Assembly (NCBI GenBank): GCA_027067785.1
Contig: JAMOVL010000033.1
Location: forward strand, 1 to 38,042
Length of the DNA: 38,042 nucleotides
Origin: Desulfurococcales archaeon
GTDB lineage: Archaea; Thermoproteota; Thermoprotei_A; Sulfolobales; Desulfurococcaceae
Reading direction: 5' to 3'
The notes beneath the pieces are model-generated. The model saw nothing but the letters and a program-made list of their open reading frames with translations, was not told the DNA's origin and did no database searches. The position numbers and the translations under genes were made by a program. Below are positions 24,899 through 33,747 of this stretch, one piece after another. The first letter of the stretch is position 1, and each line of letters opens with the position of its first letter.

Positions 24899-26018
24899 TT
24901 AGATCATCGATTCTTTCAAGCTCGTTTCTCAACAATGATAGTTCTTTATCAGTTATAGAGATCGATGGATGGTCGGGACGTAATTTACATTCTCCAACAC
25001 TAATATTTAGTTGGCTAAAACCCATTTTTCTCCCAATTTCAATTATCTCTAGCTTATCCATGAAAGCTACAGGCCTGTATATTGGTAGAGGCGATAGCAT
25101 GGTTAGAGCAGACATATTGTTCAGAGTCTGTGAAGCTACTTGTCCCACCGCTTCACCTGTAACTATTCCATGACACCCGATTCTTCCGGCTAGTTTTGAA
25201 GCGTAACGATGCATTATTGCTTTGCAGGCGATACATCTAATATTCGCTGGTATTTTGAGGCTTAGAAGAGGCTTGTAAGCGTCTTTGATGATGTAGGCTT
25301 TCATGTTGTCCCATGGCACCCACTTATATATGAGCTCAAAGGATTTGAGCGCTCGATCAACTGCTTTTCTACTCCAGTAAGGGTAGAGGTTAGCGAATAA
25401 AGGAATTATCTTAATTCCTCTCTTCATAGCTAGTACTGATGCTACGGCAGAGTCCATACCTCCCGATACTAGAGATACGAGACAGCCTTCAACCCCATAC
25501 GGGAGACCTGAGGGGCCAGGTATTTCATATGTATAAATAAAGGCTTTGTCGTTCCTAATCTCAATACTGATTTCTAGATCTGGTCGCTCTAGATCTATTC
25601 TTACTCCAGAAGCCCTAGATATCCTATCGCTGAGCTCACGCGCGAGTCCACGCGATGATATGTTCGCGTCTCCCCTGTGTATTCTTATAGCAATGCTATC
25701 TATACTAGAAGCGGATACTATGCTCTCGATCACTTTGATCAAGTCCTTGAACGTGAAATCTACATATATTGCAGGGCTAAAACTAGATATCCCGAATATA
25801 TGTTTCAATATATCCAGTACTTCTGCAGCGGGTTTAGGCTCATAGATAATAATTCTTGGTTCCATCTCTACTATTTTAGGCGTGAATCCCTCACGGATAA
25901 GCCTCTTCTCAATACTCTCTCTGAGCCGGTGAAACATGTATTTTCTTGACCAAGATCCGAGCCTAACCATGAATTCTCCAGGCCTTACAAGTATAGTGTT
26001 CCATTCACACTCAAGCAT
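24849..26018 (-). CDS. thiI: tRNA 4-thiouridine synthase ThiI (rhodanese-less)
   Basis: Activates uridine 8 of tRNA by adenylation and inserts sulfur. An N-terminal ferredoxin-like and THUMP region (about 1-165) binds tRNA; the PP-loop VSGGMDSAVAS at about 183-193 binds ATP; the CIACK pair near 263-267 and the GEAVGQVASQTLNN motif belong to the catalytic half. There is no C-terminal rhodanese domain, as usual in archaea, so sulfur must come from another donor. Start ATG 26018 with GGGTG six bases upstream. The tail overlaps taw3 by 50 bases in opposite orientation. Confidence 0.92.
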   Translation of the reverse strand: MLECEWNTILVRPGEFMVRLGSWSRKYMFHRLRESIEKRLIREGFTPKIVEMEPRIIIYEPKPAAEVLDILKHIFGISSFSPAIYVDFTFKDLIKVIESIVSASSIDSIAIRIHRGDANISSRGLARELSDRISRASGVRIDLERPDLEISIEIRNDKAFIYTYEIPGPSGLPYGVEGCLVSLVSGGMDSAVASVLAMKRGIKIIPLFANLYPYWSRKAVDRALKSFELIYKWVPWDNMKAYIIKDAYKPLLSLKIPANIRCIACKAIMHRYASKLAGRIGCHGIVTGEAVGQVASQTLNNMSALTMLSPLPIYRPVAFMDKLEIIEIGRKMGFSQLNISVGECKLRPDHPSISITDKELSLLRNELERIDDLITRVLDNNLEEIDFPE

Positions 26019-26093
26019 TCATTGCACCCGTAATGCTTGATGAGCACGAGTTTTATTACTGCTCAGTACTTCTTTTTGCATGGGCGGTATTAT

Positions 26094-26438
26094 ATGTCGG
26101 GCGAGACACAGTATATAACCTATGAAGAATTCATGAAAGTCGATCTCAGGGTAGGGAGAGTAATTAGTGCAGAGAGAGTAAAGGGGAGTAAAAAACTGTT
26201 GAGACTAGTTGTTGATCTCGGAGAGCTCGGGCAAAGACAAATCATAGCCGGGCTGGGGAAGTGGTACGAGCCCGAATACTTTGTCGGTAAAAACATCGTT
26301 GTTGTAGCTAATCTACAGCCTAAGAGGATATTTGGCTTAGAGAGCCAAGGCATGTTATTAGCAGCTGATGTTCCGGGTGGAGTACCTGTTCTTTTAACAA
26401 CAGACAAGCCTGTAGAGCCTGGTGCGAGAATTAGGTAA
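26094..26438 (+). CDS. metG: tRNA-binding OB-fold protein (MetRS beta subunit/Trbp111 type)
   Basis: A single tRNA-binding OB domain that either pairs with methionyl-tRNA synthetase or acts as a free tRNA chaperone. Typical features: YEEFMKVDLRVGRVISAERV, KLLRLVVDLGE, RQIIAGLGKWYEPEYFVGK, VVVANLQPKRIFGLESQGML. I choose ATG at 26094 (114 residues) because the OB domain begins here and GGGCGG lies just upstream; the frame reaches back to 26037 but those residues look like non-coding leader. It is divergent from thiI. Confidence 0.88.
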   Translation: MSGETQYITYEEFMKVDLRVGRVISAERVKGSKKLLRLVVDLGELGQRQIIAGLGKWYEPEYFVGKNIVVVANLQPKRIFGLESQGMLLAADVPGGVPVLLTTDKPVEPGARIR

Positions 26439-26465
26439 TGATTTTAGGAGAAAACAAGTTAACTG

Positions 26466-27854
26466 CTACTTCTCCTTTTTCTTCCTATACCTCATGTATT
26501 TGATCATTGCTGCGAGGCTTGCCACTGCTCTCTCCGGGCTCGGATATGCTGGTATACCGTTCCTGTTGAGTATTTTCATGGCCTCGTACGTGTCGTAGCC
26601 ACCTACGAATCCAGCCACAATGGGTTTTTGCTTATCCTTGTGTTTCTTAGCCACTTCAATTATTGCTTTTGCAAGGTCTCTTGGGTCAAGGATCGCTGTT
26701 CTACAGTACAGTACAACGATGTTGTCAATCTCTGGGCTCTCATATGCTACTTCAAGAGCCTTTACATAGTTATCAACAACGGCTTGCCCAGTTAGGTCAA
26801 CAGGGTTCTTGGGGCTGCCAAACCAAGGCATTGTTTTCCTGAATTCCTCTTTGAGCTTCCCACTAGGAACTACTAGTTCGACCCCATGCTCCTCCGCCGC
26901 ATCTGTTGCTAATACACCTACGCCTCCACCATTTGTTATGATAATTGTTTTCTCGCCACGCGGTATTGGCTGCTCAGCGAACGCTCTGGCCCAGTCGAAC
27001 ATTTCCTCAACGGTTAATGCTCTAAGTATTCCTGCTTGTTTGAACGCAGCACTATATATTTGATCACTTCCGGCGAGACTACCTGTATGACTCGCTGCTG
27101 CTTGTGCTCCTCTCTTGCTACGTCCAGCCTTGATCACTATCACGGGTTTCTTCATGGTGATCTTCTTCATCTCCGTAATGAATCTCCTTCCCTGCCCAGG
27201 CTTTAGTCCTTCGAGATAGATGGTTATGACACGGGTATTGGGATCGTCTGCTAGGTAGTGAGATACGTCGACAGGATCTATGTCACACATATTGCCCATG
27301 CTCACGATCGCAGATATTCCTATTTCTTCCATTATTGTCCATCCCATTAACGCTATACCAAGCGCTCCACTCTGTGTTATAAAGGCTATTGGTCCAGCCC
27401 TGAGATCTTTAGGGCCGAACGTAGCGTTTAGATTGGCTGGAGTATATGCGACTCCGAATATGTTTGGACCTAATACTCTCATTCCATACTTCCTGGCGAT
27501 CTCTACTAGTTTCTTCTCCGCTTCAACATTTCCTACTTCACTGAATCCTGAAGTAATCACTACGAGTACCTTAACGCCCTTCTTCCCAGCTTCCTCGGCT
27601 ACTTTTAGAACCAGCGGTTCTGGTACAACAACTATAGCCATATCGACCTCGTCAGGTATTTCTAGCACTGATTTGTACGCTTTTAAACCCATGATCTGAT
27701 CTGCTTTTGGATTAACAGGATATACCTTACCCTTATATCCGCATTCTAGGATGTTTTTAAGAATGGTATAGCCGATCTTGCCTGGATGCCTGCTGGCGCC
27801 GATTACTGCTATGCTTCTTGGTCTGAAAAGAGCCTCAATATTTGGATCCGCCAT
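26466..27854 (-). CDS. acdA: ADP-forming acetyl-CoA synthetase, alpha subunit
   Basis: Converts acyl-CoA + ADP + phosphate to the acid + ATP + CoA, the main energy-saving step of archaeal peptide and sugar fermentation. A CoA-binding Rossmann domain (FRPRSIAVIGASRHPGKIGY) is followed by two succinyl-CoA-ligase-like domains with GPNIFGV, FITQSGALG and the phosphohistidine region AAASHTGSLAGSD. With ATG at 27854 the protein has 462 residues, the usual size of the separate alpha subunit; GGGTG lies seven bases before it, and the longer frame to 27914 is unlikely. No beta subunit is adjacent. Confidence 0.9.
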   Translation of the reverse strand: MADPNIEALFRPRSIAVIGASRHPGKIGYTILKNILECGYKGKVYPVNPKADQIMGLKAYKSVLEIPDEVDMAIVVVPEPLVLKVAEEAGKKGVKVLVVITSGFSEVGNVEAEKKLVEIARKYGMRVLGPNIFGVAYTPANLNATFGPKDLRAGPIAFITQSGALGIALMGWTIMEEIGISAIVSMGNMCDIDPVDVSHYLADDPNTRVITIYLEGLKPGQGRRFITEMKKITMKKPVIVIKAGRSKRGAQAAASHTGSLAGSDQIYSAAFKQAGILRALTVEEMFDWARAFAEQPIPRGEKTIIITNGGGVGVLATDAAEEHGVELVVPSGKLKEEFRKTMPWFGSPKNPVDLTGQAVVDNYVKALEVAYESPEIDNIVVLYCRTAILDPRDLAKAIIEVAKKHKDKQKPIVAGFVGGYDTYEAMKILNRNGIPAYPSPERAVASLAAMIKYMRYRKKKEK

Positions 27855-27953
27855 AAGCATCACCCTTGACATGTATATATGCGCACGCACTTCTACGTAG
27901 ACTTCAATATACATTGATTCAGGTATGTAGGTAATAAGGATTAATCTTTAAAA

Positions 27954-28562
27954 TTACAAAGAAACAGCTAAAGATTCATGAATATTTCTGAGAAAACCGA
28001 TTATGCTTTGTTTAACACAGAAATCAGCTATTTCACAGTATGGATTATAGCTGCTATCTATAACTATGAGCGCAGCATCTTTGATCTTCGGAAGCAATAC
28101 AAGCATATTAAGAGGACTAAGATGAGGTGAAACACCCATGACCACTATGGTTTCAGAAGACATCAAATCGATCAAGGTCTCCCTATATTTCTGGTAATCA
28201 ACGGAAGAACCTATTTCTACTAGGGATTTATCCCTACGATCTAGAAGTAGGCAATTCACATCATTAATCACACATTTCGTTAAGCAATAAGGGGAGAATT
28301 CAACTATGTGATCAAATATTCCGAGATCATATAGCTCCTTAACTATTCCCATATATACAGCTATATCATCTCTGAGATCGGTACATCGGCTCCTGTTTTC
28401 TTTATATAAGGGACGCTTTTTCTCTTTAATTGATACCTTGTATCTATCCGGTTGATAATCGTAATATGGGGGATATCCTAGTTCTTTGTATAGGCCTGAA
28501 CCTATGACCAACGTCGATTCTGTTGTTCTTAGAAGCTTTATTATATCGTGGTATTTACTCAT
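27954..28562 (-). CDS. Divergent sirtuin-fold (SIR2-like) protein
   Basis: A 202-residue protein with the ends of a sirtuin domain: GSGLYKELGYPPYY near 25-38 lines up with the NAD-binding GAGISTESGIPDFR, and IVVMGVSPHLSPLNML with ALIVIDSSYNPYCEIADFCV near the C-terminus matches the second nucleotide-binding half. The TQNID and catalytic His signature is not recognisable, so deacetylase activity is doubtful; NAD(H) binding or hydrolysis, or a purely structural role, is possible. Start ATG 28562 overlaps the helicase stop by eight bases behind GGCGGTGG, so the two are translationally coupled. Confidence 0.6.
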   Translation of the reverse strand: MSKYHDIIKLLRTTESTLVIGSGLYKELGYPPYYDYQPDRYKVSIKEKKRPLYKENRSRCTDLRDDIAVYMGIVKELYDLGIFDHIVEFSPYCLTKCVINDVNCLLLDRRDKSLVEIGSSVDYQKYRETLIDLMSSETIVVMGVSPHLSPLNMLVLLPKIKDAALIVIDSSYNPYCEIADFCVKQSIIGFLRNIHESLAVSL

Positions 28563-30342
28563 TCCCACCGCCTTGTATATATTTGTAGAACTGCTCAACG
28601 GAGAACGCGTTATCACATACTAGTTTCAACGTTTTTTCATCTAATATTGTGAACGTATAGTTCAGATTTACCAGTCTGAGTGAGCCGATCGGTAGAGGGA
28701 TCTCGAAGACGAAGAGCAAACGATCTATTCTGCCGTATTTATCTAATATCCTCTTAAGTTTAAGGAATATTTTCTCGTACTCTCCACTTATAGATCTTGA
28801 TGTTTTCTGAACAGTGTATTTTACTTTGCCTCGTAGTTCCTTATTAGGTGAAAGGTATTCAGGATAGTTTTCGTAGAGAATTTCTATATCACTTGATACA
28901 GCATATACTTTTCCTAGATGTGTATATATGTAAAATATTTCTCCTCTCTCCATTATCTTCTTGAGAGCTCTGATCACCATATCGTATGGCCAGCCTATGG
29001 CTTCAGCGATCCATTCTGAAGGCATTGGACGGCCTTCGAGAATGGATATTATTTTGTCACGAGTTGTCCTTCTCCACAATCTCTCCAATACGTCTTCATC
29101 AACAGGTATATCTATACCTATCTTTTTCGCAAATTCTAGTGAATCTACTAGGCTATCCATATCGGGCGTGTCGGGTGTCACGATATACGCTACGAACTTC
29201 AAACCCTTCCTACCAGTTAATCGGAGTATACGTCCGTGGCGCTGTATAAATCGTAGTGGGCTAGCTACATTACTCCATATAACAAGTAGGTCAGCCATCG
29301 GGAGATCAAGGCCCTCCTCACCAGCTGACGTGGAAATGATTACTTTTGTTCTTTCACTATGTGCTTTCCTCAAGACCTTCCTAACATCTTCTTTCATCTT
29401 GGCTTTACCATATATTGCAACGGAACCATATCTCGACAATGTCTTCTCAAGATATCTAGCAATTACTACTCGATCAACAAAAACTATTGCCTTGTTAAAA
29501 TCATGGTCTTGTAATACACGTATGAGTGCTTCAAGCTTATGAGCCGGCCTAACACCTGGTTTTTCAAGAAACGGCCTAATAGGGGCTAGTATAGCTGAGA
29601 GACGCGTCTCTTTCTCTATACTCTCTTTCAACGCTAATGCCCCGTCTCTAACAAACCATCGAATAGCCAGGTTCACGAGGCCTCGTTCCCTTCCCGAGAG
29701 ATCTAAGCGTATGTCTTCGAGTCTTTCAAGAACTTGTTTTTCATCACTGTTTAGCTCTGCCTCATATATTTCACCGATCCACGGGGGAACATACTTTTTT
29801 ATTCTCTCATCATTCCAGCTCCATCGACGTATAGGACCTATGTATCTTGTGATCTCAGGCTCGCGGGCCCGAGGTATATGTGCTGACAACCCTAGTCTTC
29901 TGTCAAACTTCATTTTCTTCATGAACTCGGCATAAGCGTCTTTGCCGGTTGTATGATGGCATTCATCCACTACTACCGCATTATATCCGAGCGAGGCTAT
30001 TATCTCGTGATCGCTTAATGCTGTCTCAGGAGTGGCAACAGCTATCTTAGCTTCAACCCATAAGTTTCTTCTCTTGGCTTTAGGATATTTTCCGTGTATG
30101 GGAAGGGCTTTGATCCCTAGAACCTTATTTATGTAAGAAGCTACTTGTTCGACAAGAATACGTGATGGTTCTAGGAAAATTATCCTCTTAGCCTCACCGG
30201 ATTCCATGAGCTTCTTAGCCCACAGGATAGCGATGAGTGTTTTACCAGAGCCTGTAGGCATAACTACTACTGCGCCTTTATGCCGTAAGGCCCATTCAGC
30301 CGCTTCGATCTGATAGTCTCTAGGCTTTATCTTAAGCCTCAA
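28555..30342 (-). CDS. SF2 DECH-box helicase, Hef/FANCM-like
   Basis: A two-RecA-domain superfamily 2 helicase. Motif I PTGSGKT is at residues 29-35, motif II DECH at 126-129, motif III SAH at 153-155, motif V GEEGLDLP at 341-348 and motif VI QRHGRILR at 367-374, the combination seen in Hef, FANCM and RIG-I-like helicases. Residues 400-595 hold a winged-helix-like segment (IAEAIGWPYDMVIRALKKI) and a variable tail; no ERCC4 nuclease domain follows. It probably remodels branched or damaged DNA, or RNA. Start TTG at 30342. It is coupled to the sirtuin-like gene. Confidence 0.85.
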   Translation of the reverse strand: MRLKIKPRDYQIEAAEWALRHKGAVVVMPTGSGKTLIAILWAKKLMESGEAKRIIFLEPSRILVEQVASYINKVLGIKALPIHGKYPKAKRRNLWVEAKIAVATPETALSDHEIIASLGYNAVVVDECHHTTGKDAYAEFMKKMKFDRRLGLSAHIPRAREPEITRYIGPIRRWSWNDERIKKYVPPWIGEIYEAELNSDEKQVLERLEDIRLDLSGRERGLVNLAIRWFVRDGALALKESIEKETRLSAILAPIRPFLEKPGVRPAHKLEALIRVLQDHDFNKAIVFVDRVVIARYLEKTLSRYGSVAIYGKAKMKEDVRKVLRKAHSERTKVIISTSAGEEGLDLPMADLLVIWSNVASPLRFIQRHGRILRLTGRKGLKFVAYIVTPDTPDMDSLVDSLEFAKKIGIDIPVDEDVLERLWRRTTRDKIISILEGRPMPSEWIAEAIGWPYDMVIRALKKIMERGEIFYIYTHLGKVYAVSSDIEILYENYPEYLSPNKELRGKVKYTVQKTSRSISGEYEKIFLKLKRILDKYGRIDRLLFVFEIPLPIGSLRLVNLNYTFTILDEKTLKLVCDNAFSVEQFYKYIQGGGNE

Positions 30343-30385
30343 CTTCTTTGACCATAGAATAGTAATGTTTGTTTTTGGTAAAAAA

Positions 30386-31267
30386 TTAGAGATATTGTGC
30401 TGCGCGCTTCATTATCTCCGCGTACAGAGTGATTGTGTCTTCGTACTTTGTCTCAGGCGGGCCCGTATAGATAATATGCATTCTCAGCGTTATGCCTCTC
30501 TCCTTCACTTCTTTAACCATGAATCTCGCGATGGCTTCTGCCAGTGGTCCCAAGCTCGGGTATCCCTTACCTAGTGGAACTCTCTTTTTCAACAGTCTTC
30601 TTCCGAAGTATACACCGGTTACTTGGCTGAACCTCAGGCTTAGGAACCCATTGCTCATTGTCAGTCCTCTTCTCAGAACTCTCATCCAGAAGTCTACTGT
30701 TGCCTCTTTATCGGCGGCTATGAAGTTTCCATGCTGGTCTATCTTCGTCTCATACATGAACACGTTTTCGAGCTGAAGGCTCGGTATTACTCTATCGCTT
30801 CCCACAGCCTCGATAATAGCTTTTATCTCATCAAGACTGCCCAGCTGTCTTCTCGTATACGTGGTCTCGAGGCTTATGTACATATTCTCGGGCGCTGCAC
30901 TCAGCAATTTTTTAACAAGATCTACTACTGCATCTATGTCTCTCCGATCCATGAACACCCTCCAACCTATATGGAGGTTGAAAACCTCCGCACCAGCGAT
31001 CGCTGCTTTCTTTATGGCCGCTATGAGCGCCCTCTCAATTCTCTCCTGTATGTATTTTGAGTCCGTAACGAGGTTGTAGTACGGGCCGTGCGCAACGATT
31101 GTTGTGAATGCTTTCTTTGCAAATTCGCCATATGCTTCGAAGTATTCTTTACCCCGGCTCTTTCTGGAGAAGTCCCATGGAGGTATCTCTGTTAACCTCA
31201 TACCCAGCGCTGCTGCTTTTGTAGCAGTGCTTAGTGCGTTATATGTTCCCCAGTCAAAGAGTATCAT
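30386..31267 (-). CDS. Endonuclease IV-like TIM-barrel protein
   Basis: A xylose isomerase-like barrel of 293 residues related to endonuclease IV (Nfo), which cuts DNA at abasic sites with zinc. Expected metal-ligand segments are visible: AHGPYYNL near residue 60, FNLHIGW near 97, ISLETTYT near 132, a later DQHGN, and MHIIYTGPP near the C-terminus. The spacing supports the family, although not every Nfo ligand can be assigned, so sugar isomerase-like activity remains possible. ATG 31267 follows a GGGGTG ribosome binding site. It lies upstream of the helicase on the same strand. Confidence 0.78.
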   Translation of the reverse strand: MILFDWGTYNALSTATKAAALGMRLTEIPPWDFSRKSRGKEYFEAYGEFAKKAFTTIVAHGPYYNLVTDSKYIQERIERALIAAIKKAAIAGAEVFNLHIGWRVFMDRRDIDAVVDLVKKLLSAAPENMYISLETTYTRRQLGSLDEIKAIIEAVGSDRVIPSLQLENVFMYETKIDQHGNFIAADKEATVDFWMRVLRRGLTMSNGFLSLRFSQVTGVYFGRRLLKKRVPLGKGYPSLGPLAEAIARFMVKEVKERGITLRMHIIYTGPPETKYEDTITLYAEIMKRAAQYL

Positions 31268-31371
31268 TGCTTACACCCCTTTAAGTCTCATATAAATTGT
31301 ATCGTTTTACTATTTGTTTTCCACAGTACAATACTATTTTAATTGATAAATATAATTGTTTCTTCAATGCT

Positions 31372-31968
31372 CTACCTGTACGAAATTATTCTCACTTTTC
31401 CAAGATCATATTCGAACAATAAGTATCCGCCCCGTCTGCACGGAGAAGGAGATAAGTAGCTAACACCTTGCTTCTCTATTATAAGTGGCTTATCATAGTT
31501 AAGACCTATGAGCACTAGCTGGGGATTAGAAGCACTAACTATTGTGTCGACGAACCTATAGCCGATCAAGTATTTTTGCATGTATCTTAAACCTGTGAGT
31601 AGAGGAGGATAATATGTTATAAATGCATCATACACTCCTTTTCGAAGTCTCTCGATCACTTCATTATTGACATTAACTCCTAGTCCTGCTATTCTAAAAC
31701 TAGTCTGCCCTACATTAACACCTACTATCTTGCCATCAAGGAGGATGCCTTTTGTCTTCAACCATTTCGAAACAGATGGATCATCGTATTCGCCTATAAT
31801 TCCAGCAACAACTGACGATATAGACGAGAGAAAATCGAGTAATTCAGGAGACGATATATCTCCCCCCACGATTACTACATCAGGGCTTTTTTTAATAACC
31901 GAGACGATATCCCTAAGGATCGATTCATTGCCTAGGCATCGGCTAACATATAAGATCCTAATCATCAT
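31372..31968 (-). CDS. Metallophosphoesterase-fold protein lacking metal ligands
   Basis: The calcineurin-like fold is readable by its strand order, but catalytic motifs are replaced: the first DxH is SRC (YVSRCLGNES), GD is kept (VIVGGDISSPE), GNHD/E is GEYDD, the VTHxPP motif is ITYYPP and GHTH is GLNY. A regulatory or scaffold protein without phosphoesterase activity is therefore likely. Length 198. Its start shares one base with the nucleotidyltransferase stop upstream (31968), so the pair are coupled. An intact relative lies at 36810. Confidence 0.7.
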   Translation of the reverse strand: MMIRILYVSRCLGNESILRDIVSVIKKSPDVVIVGGDISSPELLDFLSSISSVVAGIIGEYDDPSVSKWLKTKGILLDGKIVGVNVGQTSFRIAGLGVNVNNEVIERLRKGVYDAFITYYPPLLTGLRYMQKYLIGYRFVDTIVSASNPQLVLIGLNYDKPLIIEKQGVSYLSPSPCRRGGYLLFEYDLGKVRIISYR

Positions 31969-32963
31969 TATTTCACCGGGATTATTTTTCCCCTATTTTC
32001 GGCTACACCAACTACAATCCTATAGTCTCCATACCATACGCTCTTCTGCAGGAGTCCTTCTACAATGGCACATCCTCCTTCATATAAAAATGGTATATAG
32101 AGAGCTTCATACGAAGTTATCATCCTTATCCATATATTATTAGGCGCCTCGCATCTATGCACATATGCTTCGGAAGGATAATTAAGTGCGGATACCTGGT
32201 ATGGCTCTAGGCATATTTTTGCCCTGATCACACCCATGTTTCGCCAGGGCTCCATGAGATCAAGTTGTCTATAGATACCATTGTTGTAGATTATGGAATA
32301 ATCTATATCATGGACTTTCCCACGTCTCCATGGCCGGTAGAAATACCTTGATACAATATCCTTACTGATCCCCAGACGATCTTCTAGCCTTCGAGACCAT
32401 GATAATAGTTCGTCTTTATTAAACACCCTTATATGCCCACGTGTATTGATCACCTCGCTGAACGCTTCAATAACCCTGATAGAGTCACGCAAACCGTAAA
32501 CCACTAGGTCGACATCGCTTATGCCGGGTACATGTATGCCCACGAGTATTGAGCCTGTCACACCTATGTTTACATTTCCAGCATACATTTTCACTGCATG
32601 AATTATATCAATAATTGTTTCCTCAAGAACGTCTTTGGGACTACTGATAATGTCCTTGACACGTCTAGCGGGGTCGTAGATATTGATCACTTGACTCCTA
32701 GGTATGATCGGTGCTAAACATCCGTAGCTATGTACATATATCTTCCAAGGAGTACTCCTATGAACTACCACAGGATCATATACTGGGACGAGCCGCCGAT
32801 ACCTACCCATACCGTTCTGCCAAGGTCCAACATCATTATTTGTTCGACAATACTTCTGATAACCAATAATGTATCCTGACGAATGAGCATTACCAACGAC
32901 TACTGCGTAACAACCATTCTTTAAATATAGGTAGTAATGGTCGAGGACATTACTGATTAGCAA
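31968..32963 (-). CDS. Predicted nucleotidyltransferase
   Basis: The Pol-beta-type nucleotidyltransferase core is at residues about 135-155: GSILVGIHVPGISDVDLVVYG, with the GS and paired acidic DVD needed for metal-dependent NMP transfer. The first 110 residues form a distinct domain (NGCYAVVVGNAHSSGYIIGY) and the C-terminal half is mixed alpha/beta with KVHDIDYSIIYN. The overall layout matches an archaeal family annotated only as predicted nucleotidyltransferase. The acceptor (RNA, nucleotide or protein) is unknown. It is divergent from the HAD gene and coupled to the inactive phosphoesterase-fold gene. Confidence 0.78.
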   Translation of the reverse strand: MLISNVLDHYYLYLKNGCYAVVVGNAHSSGYIIGYQKYCRTNNDVGPWQNGMGRYRRLVPVYDPVVVHRSTPWKIYVHSYGCLAPIIPRSQVINIYDPARRVKDIISSPKDVLEETIIDIIHAVKMYAGNVNIGVTGSILVGIHVPGISDVDLVVYGLRDSIRVIEAFSEVINTRGHIRVFNKDELLSWSRRLEDRLGISKDIVSRYFYRPWRRGKVHDIDYSIIYNNGIYRQLDLMEPWRNMGVIRAKICLEPYQVSALNYPSEAYVHRCEAPNNIWIRMITSYEALYIPFLYEGGCAIVEGLLQKSVWYGDYRIVVGVAENRGKIIPVK

Positions 32964-33006
32964 TTAGTACACCGTATTGTTTTATGTCTCAACCAGGAGA
33001 GAAAAT

Positions 33007-33705
33007 ATGATTGGTGCTCTAATAATGGTAGAGGTAATATCATTCGATATTGATGGAACGCTAATAGATAGCTATTCGGGCATACCTCTCTTCTATAGAG
33101 AACTACTGAGTCACCGAGAAGAAATATTAGGAACAACGTCCAGGGACGACTTAGATCTCCATACTATCTGTCGAGCGGAAGGAATGGCTGATGAACTAGG
33201 TCTCCTCAGGGAGGATTGGTGGGGCAGGATACTAGGTATTCAAGACCCTATAGTCTTCACGGAGCTACTGTTACAGTATTGGAGTCATAGGATAGAGCAT
33301 TCGAGACTTCTGCCCGGTGCAACTAAGATCTTATCTGGTTTCCGTAGATCAGGGTTTAAAGTGGTCAGCATAAGTTATGGTGACGACATACTAGGGTTAA
33401 AAAGATATAGGATATCCTTGGCAGGTCTGGAGAAATATTTTGACGATGTTATTGTTGTACGCGACGATATACCGTCCAGGCGTGACGCGTTCGAGTATGT
33501 AATGAAGAAGTATAGGCCCGAAAGAATCATTGTTGTCGACGACAAATGTAGGGTATTAAGATACATAAGCAGGAATTACAAGAATGTTACAACGGTTCAT
33601 ATCGTATTTCCTTATCCAGAATGTTTGGGGATCAAATACCGTGAGTGCGGCGATATCGAGGTCTATAACCTGTATGAATTAGGAAAAGAATATGGTGTAA
33701 TATGA
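33007..33705 (+). CDS. HAD-superfamily hydrolase
   Basis: A phosphatase-type HAD protein. Motif I is SFDIDGTLID, motif II VVSISYG, and motif IV IIVVDDK, with a helical cap between motifs I and II. The substrate cannot be read. ATG 33007 is chosen because AGGAGA lies six bases upstream (232 residues); ATG 33025, nine bases after GGTG, is a strong alternative, and the frame also reaches 32977. It is divergent from the nucleotidyltransferase gene. Confidence 0.82.
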   Translation: MIGALIMVEVISFDIDGTLIDSYSGIPLFYRELLSHREEILGTTSRDDLDLHTICRAEGMADELGLLREDWWGRILGIQDPIVFTELLLQYWSHRIEHSRLLPGATKILSGFRRSGFKVVSISYGDDILGLKRYRISLAGLEKYFDDVIVVRDDIPSRRDAFEYVMKKYRPERIIVVDDKCRVLRYISRNYKNVTTVHIVFPYPECLGIKYRECGDIEVYNLYELGKEYGVI

Positions 33706-33747
33706 CATTAATTATATCCTTTAGTTTTATCATTGGTCACCAATATC

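Noticed and set aside
26037-26093. N-terminal extension of the tRNA-binding OB protein
   Set aside because: The family starts at about SGETQYITYEEF; the extra residues look like translated leader, and a GGGCGG site precedes ATG 26094.
27855-27914. N-terminal extension of the acetyl-CoA synthetase alpha subunit
   Set aside because: The extra 20 residues do not match the family, and GGGTG is correctly placed for ATG 27854.
28961-29542. Long frame on the strand opposite the helicase gene
   Set aside because: It mirrors the helicase frame, has no ribosome binding site and no protein-like pattern; the helicase motifs on the other strand are complete.
27954-30342. Labelling the helicase and sirtuin-like pair as a named defence system
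   Set aside because: No other defence gene, mobile element or composition change is nearby, and neither protein matches a known system closely enough by eye.
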